Source: an uncultured Clostridia bacterium (GTDB lineage Bacteria; Bacillota; Clostridia; Oscillospirales; Acutalibacteraceae). Taken from it: a stretch of DNA of 64,000 bases. A program made the position numbers and the translations under genes. The stretch is from NCBI GenBank assembly GCA_944412495.1, contig CALYBL010000019.1, forward strand, positions 34,644 to 98,643. The letters are read 5' to 3'. Shown here in pieces: positions 61,556 to 64,000 of this stretch. The notes under the pieces were generated by a model that saw only the letters and a program-made list of their open reading frames with translations, was not told the origin of the DNA and searched no databases. Every line of letters begins with the position of its first letter. The stretch's first letter is position 1.

Positions 61556-62259
61556 TGAGCGTCTGCATTAAGGACAATATTCAGAACATGAATCTGGTCA
61601 TCGGCTGTACTGTAGGATGTCCTTACTGTTATGCCCGAAACAATGTAAAACGCTATCATATAATCAATGATTTCAGCAAACCGGAGTTTTTTCCGGGTAA
61701 GCTGCGCCTGATGGAAAGGGAACGTCCGCAGAATTTCTTGCTGACCGGCATGAGTGATCTGGCGGGATGGCAGCCGGAGTGGCGTGATAAGGTGTTCGCC
61801 AAGATTCGAGAAAATCCGCAGCATCAATTCCTGTTTTTGTCAAAGCGTCCTGATCTGCTGAATTTTGAAACAGATTTGGAAAACGCATGGTTTGGCGTCA
61901 CTGTCACAAGTCGATCAGAACTGTGGCGCATAGATGCGCTTCGGGAAAACATTCGGGCAAAACACTATCACGTCACCTTTGAGCCGTTATTTGACGATCC
62001 CGGTAAAGTGGATTTCGCCGGTATCGACTGGATTGTAGTCGGAACGATGACCGGGGCGCAAAGCAAAAAAATACGGACAGCTCCCGCATGGGCGTATTCC
62101 CTTGTGGAGCAGGCTCATGCTCTTGGTATCCCTGCTTTTATGAAGGAAGACCTTATCCCTATCATAGGTGAAGAAAATATGGTTCAGGAATTTCCGAAGC
62201 AATTTGTCGAAGTTCTGGAAGAGCAAAGAAATTGGAATGAGAAAAATCGCAAAAAGTAA
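61555..62259 (+). CDS. Radical SAM mobile pair protein A
   Basis: The 234 residues carry the radical SAM cluster motif as CTVGCPYC (near residue 20), then YARNN, and a fold akin to the DUF5131/phage Gp37-like radical SAM proteins: FLLTGMSDLAGW, FLFLSKRPDLL, WFGVTVTSRSELWRID, HVTFEPLFDDPG and DWIVVGTMTGAQS. It forms a pair with protein B downstream. The pair is known from mobile elements, but its chemistry and product are not established. No precursor peptide is visible nearby. Translation is coupled to marR. Confidence 0.88.
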   Translation: MSVCIKDNIQNMNLVIGCTVGCPYCYARNNVKRYHIINDFSKPEFFPGKLRLMERERPQNFLLTGMSDLAGWQPEWRDKVFAKIRENPQHQFLFLSKRPDLLNFETDLENAWFGVTVTSRSELWRIDALRENIRAKHYHVTFEPLFDDPGKVDFAGIDWIVVGTMTGAQSKKIRTAPAWAYSLVEQAHALGIPAFMKEDLIPIIGEENMVQEFPKQFVEVLEEQRNWNEKNRKK

Positions 62260-62286
62260 TTTGTCAAAATGGGAGGCAGCTACACT

Positions 62287-62619
62287 ATGAAGGTTGGAAT
62301 TATAAGATGTATGCAGACGGAAGATTATTGTCCCGGCACAACCGATTTTAAGATGCTGAAAGAACATAAAGGCGCTTTTGAAGGTATCAATGAAGACATT
62401 GACCTGATTGGCTTTTGCAACTGTGGAGGATGTCCGGGAAAGAAAGCTGTTTTGCGGGCACGCAAGCTGATAGAACGAGGCGCAGACACAATAGCCTTTG
62501 CATCGTGTGTTCAAAAGGGTACACCGATCGGGTATCCCTGCCCCTTTGCAAAAAAGATGAAGGAGATAATCGAAAAAGATTTAGGCGAGCAAATAAAGCT
62601 GTTAGACTATACACATTGA
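62287..62619 (+). CDS. CGGC-domain protein of the radical SAM set
   Basis: This 110-residue protein is a CGGC-domain protein: KVGIIRCMQTEDYCPG, then FCNCGGCPGKKAVLRA (CxCGGC) and ASCVQKGTPIGYPCPF. Multiple cysteines suggest metal or cluster binding. Start at the ATG at 62287, after GGAGG; an ATG 18 bases earlier has no site. It lies between radical SAM A (27 bases) and B (14 bases) in one unit, so it may be a partner protein of the pair. Its role is unknown. Confidence 0.85.
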   Translation: MKVGIIRCMQTEDYCPGTTDFKMLKEHKGAFEGINEDIDLIGFCNCGGCPGKKAVLRARKLIERGADTIAFASCVQKGTPIGYPCPFAKKMKEIIEKDLGEQIKLLDYTH

Positions 62620-62633
62620 TTTTGGGTGAAAAA

Positions 62634-63539
62634 ATGATGAAGGAACAGGATATTCTTATTAGAGAAGTGGAAACGAAAAATATCATGACGAAATCCAGTC
62701 TTCCGGTAGGCGGTTATTCGGTCAATCCTTATGTGGGCTGCACCCATGCCTGTAAGTATTGCTACGCATCCTTTATGAAGCGTTTTACCGGGCACACGGA
62801 GGATTGGGGTACATTCCTTGATGTGAAGCGCTGGCCGAAAATTAGAAACCCAAAGAAATTTGCCGGACAGCGTATCGTGATCGGCTCTGTCACAGACGGA
62901 TATAATCCGCAGGAGGAACTGTTTGGCAATACCAGAAAATTGCTGGAACAACTCAGAGGCAGCGGCGCAGACATTTTGATTTGTACCAAATCCGATCTTG
63001 TAGTGCGTGACATTGATCTTCTAAAGGAACTGGGACAGGTTACAGTGTCGTGGTCGATCAATACGCTCGATGAGGATTTCAAAAATGATATGGATAAAGC
63101 CGTCAGCATAGAACGTCGGCTGGCCGCTATGAAGCAGATTTACGATGCAGGCATTCGTACCGTTTGCTTTGTGGCTCCTGTTTTTCCGGGTATTACGGAT
63201 TTTGAAGCGATCTTTGAACGGGTAAAGGATCAGTGCGATCTATTCTGGCTGGAAAATCTGAATCTGCGAGGCGGATTCAAAAAGACGATTATGGATTATA
63301 TAGCAGAGAAATATCCTGCCCTTGTGCCGCTTTATCATGATATCTACAATCATCATGACCGTAGCTATTTCAAAGCTTTAGAAGAAAAGGCCGAAAAAAT
63401 GGCTAAGAGATATGATTGCCCCTTTGTGGATAATGAACTGCCTTACGGCAGAGTGCCGCAGGGGCATCCGGTCATCGTGGATTATTTTTATCATGAGGAA
63501 GTCCGGGGAACAGAGAATACAGGAAGGCGGAACAAGTGA
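62634..63539 (+). CDS. Radical SAM mobile pair protein B
   Basis: The 301-residue protein has the cluster motif CTHACKYC (near residue 38-45) and YASFMKRF, as in spore-photoproduct-lyase-like and SplB-related radical SAM proteins. GSVTDGYNPQE, ILICTKSDLVVRDIDLL and VTVSWSINTLDEDF follow, then a second half with PVFPGITDFEAIFERV and NLRGGFKKTIMDYI. Start at ATG 62634, after GGGTGA; the frame opens far upstream in the CGGC gene without meaning. It completes the marR, A, CGGC, B unit. Substrate unknown. Confidence 0.88.
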   Translation: MMKEQDILIREVETKNIMTKSSLPVGGYSVNPYVGCTHACKYCYASFMKRFTGHTEDWGTFLDVKRWPKIRNPKKFAGQRIVIGSVTDGYNPQEELFGNTRKLLEQLRGSGADILICTKSDLVVRDIDLLKELGQVTVSWSINTLDEDFKNDMDKAVSIERRLAAMKQIYDAGIRTVCFVAPVFPGITDFEAIFERVKDQCDLFWLENLNLRGGFKKTIMDYIAEKYPALVPLYHDIYNHHDRSYFKALEEKAEKMAKRYDCPFVDNELPYGRVPQGHPVIVDYFYHEEVRGTENTGRRNK

Positions 63540-63621
63540 TATAACTTACAATCATCTCATTTCAGAAAAAAATAGTATTCCCACTTGCCGAAAAAATATT
63601 CAAAAACTCATTCGGTAAGTA

Positions 63622-63651
63622 TTGACAAACAGTTGTTTTATCCGGTATAAT
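63622..63651 (+). promoter_or_regulatory. Promoter of the leader at the window end
   Basis: A perfect TTGACA (63622-63627) and a perfect TATAAT (63646-63651) have 18 bases between them. An imperfect inverted repeat (CTTGCCGAA, 63584-63592, with TTCGGTAAG, 63611-63619) lies just before it and could end the radical SAM transcript. Confidence 0.85.
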
Positions 63652-63840
63652 AAAATAATTTCAAAAGAGAGCGACAACTGAATAACATTCTTCACATTAG
63701 AGTGAGACAGACGGCTTTCAGCCGGACAACGCCAGCGGTACGCTAAGGGAAAGTATCGCCGCTTCTGAAACTGCCCTGAACTGTCGGCAGTCGGAAAAGC
63801 GTAAAGGACAGTTTCGACTTTGAATTTCAAAGCCGGTTAC

Positions 63841-63873
63841 ATGAATGTGAAGCCACCACCGCAAAAGGGATAA
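63841..63873 (+). CDS. Leader peptide MNVKPPPQKG
   Basis: A 10-codon frame, ATG to TAA, sits in the leader just before and inside the first hairpin. The three successive prolines are a known ribosome-stalling feature. If ribosomes stall there, hairpin 63859-63889 cannot form, and downstream folding would change. There is no strong ribosome site (AAAGCCGGTTAC precedes), so expression is uncertain. Confidence 0.5.
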   Translation: MNVKPPPQKG

Positions 63874-63890
63874 GTCTATCCTTTTGCGGG

Positions 63891-63924
63891 AAGTCGGTAC
63901 GCATTTGTGTGCCGGCTTTTTTTG
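63891..63924 (+). terminator. Attenuator terminator in the final leader
   Basis: AAGTCGGTACGC pairs, with wobble, to GTGTGCCGGCTT and runs directly into seven T's. Confidence 0.85.
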
Positions 63925-64000
63925 TTGCCCGAAAGCCGGTTACAACTGAATAACCGGCTGGATGGGATATGACTGTGCGATGACCTCTTTTTGATAGGAG

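Larger units (their letters stand above)
63660..64000 (+). promoter_or_regulatory. Attenuator-type leader of a gene beyond the window
   Basis: More than 330 transcribed bases without a long frame contain several alternative stems. CCGCAAAAGG...TATCCTTTTGCGG (63859-63889) overlaps a short leader frame, and AAGTCGGTAC...GTGCCGGCTT + T7 (63891-63924) is an intrinsic terminator. AAAGCCGGTTAC occurs at 63829-63840 and again at 63932-63943. The second copy pairs with TAACCGGCT (63951-63959); the first could pair with the terminator's GCCGGCTT arm instead. This mutually exclusive layout is that of an attenuator. The regulated gene is not visible. Confidence 0.75.

Overview
The window comes from the chromosome of a low-to-mid GC, spore-forming Firmicute of the class Clostridia. 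An uncultured or gut member of the Oscillospirales/Ruminococcaceae type is my inference. The basis is spoIIID, spmA and spmB, a cysteine T-box leader, AbrB-type regulators, a 3D/G5 (YabE-like) wall protein, a MreB-containing cluster, many purine-rich Shine-Dalgarno sites with ATG, GTG or TTG starts, and heavy use of ATA for isoleucine. I see no rRNA, tRNA or CRISPR array.

Layout. 1-120 is the tail of pyruvate phosphate dikinase. 551-5742 (minus) carries envelope genes: a GH25 muramidase, a 49-residue membrane peptide, cardiolipin synthase, a lipoprotein and a G5/3D-domain protein. 6626-12444 (plus) is a cell-surface polysaccharide operon: tandem GT2 glycosyltransferase, Wzm-type permease, Wzt-type ATPase with a glycan-binding tail, and a methyltransferase with a coiled-coil, lysine-rich tail. 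12720-16097 holds a GH2 protein that has lost its catalytic residues, followed by pyrophosphatase. 16555-17703 pairs an ECF S-component with a uridine-kinase-like P-loop kinase behind a structured leader. 18154-24535 (minus) has an HNH-like protein, a U32 tRNA/rRNA-hydroxylation family protein, mltG, 5-formyl-THF cyclo-ligase, a DJ-1 family protein, thymidylate kinase and a FUSC-type membrane protein. A 25-residue Cys-rich peptide gene lies on the plus strand inside this block.

25147-27713 is the cysE-cysS operon under a T-box with a UGC (Cys) specifier. 27910-38305 is one long minus-strand series read in the order mreB, lipoprotein, response regulator, histidine kinase, DUF1385, prmC, recA, recX, rimO, pgsA. 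38306-39051 is noncoding and contains a degenerate 64-66 bp tandem repeat. 39052-44532 carries a QueG-like iron-sulfur protein, an AEC transporter, an MsmX/UgpC-type shared ATPase, a DUF4830 protein and a large ROK kinase. 44942-46865 is a sporulation cluster (spoIIID, AbrB-like, spmA, spmB). 47373-50264 is serC, DUF6483, serA.

50491-59586 is an accessory surface region. It holds three paralogous small lipoproteins, other lipoproteins, a BspA-like lipoprotein split by an in-frame TAG, and a compact minus-strand operon encoding a zinc-ribbon/transmembrane/leucine-rich-repeat protein, a helix-turn-helix protein and a Ser/Thr kinase. I consider that operon the best candidate for an undescribed signalling system.

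From about 59600 to the end, codon choice changes (ATT/ATC replace ATA) and the genes are typical of a mobile element: tnpV, a flavin-reductase-like protein, then MarR, radical SAM A, a CGGC protein and radical SAM B. The window ends in a long structured leader with a 10-codon Pro-rich peptide (MNVKPPPQKG) overlapping a hairpin and an intrinsic terminator. This looks like an attenuator controlling a gene, perhaps for antibiotic resistance, that lies just outside the window.
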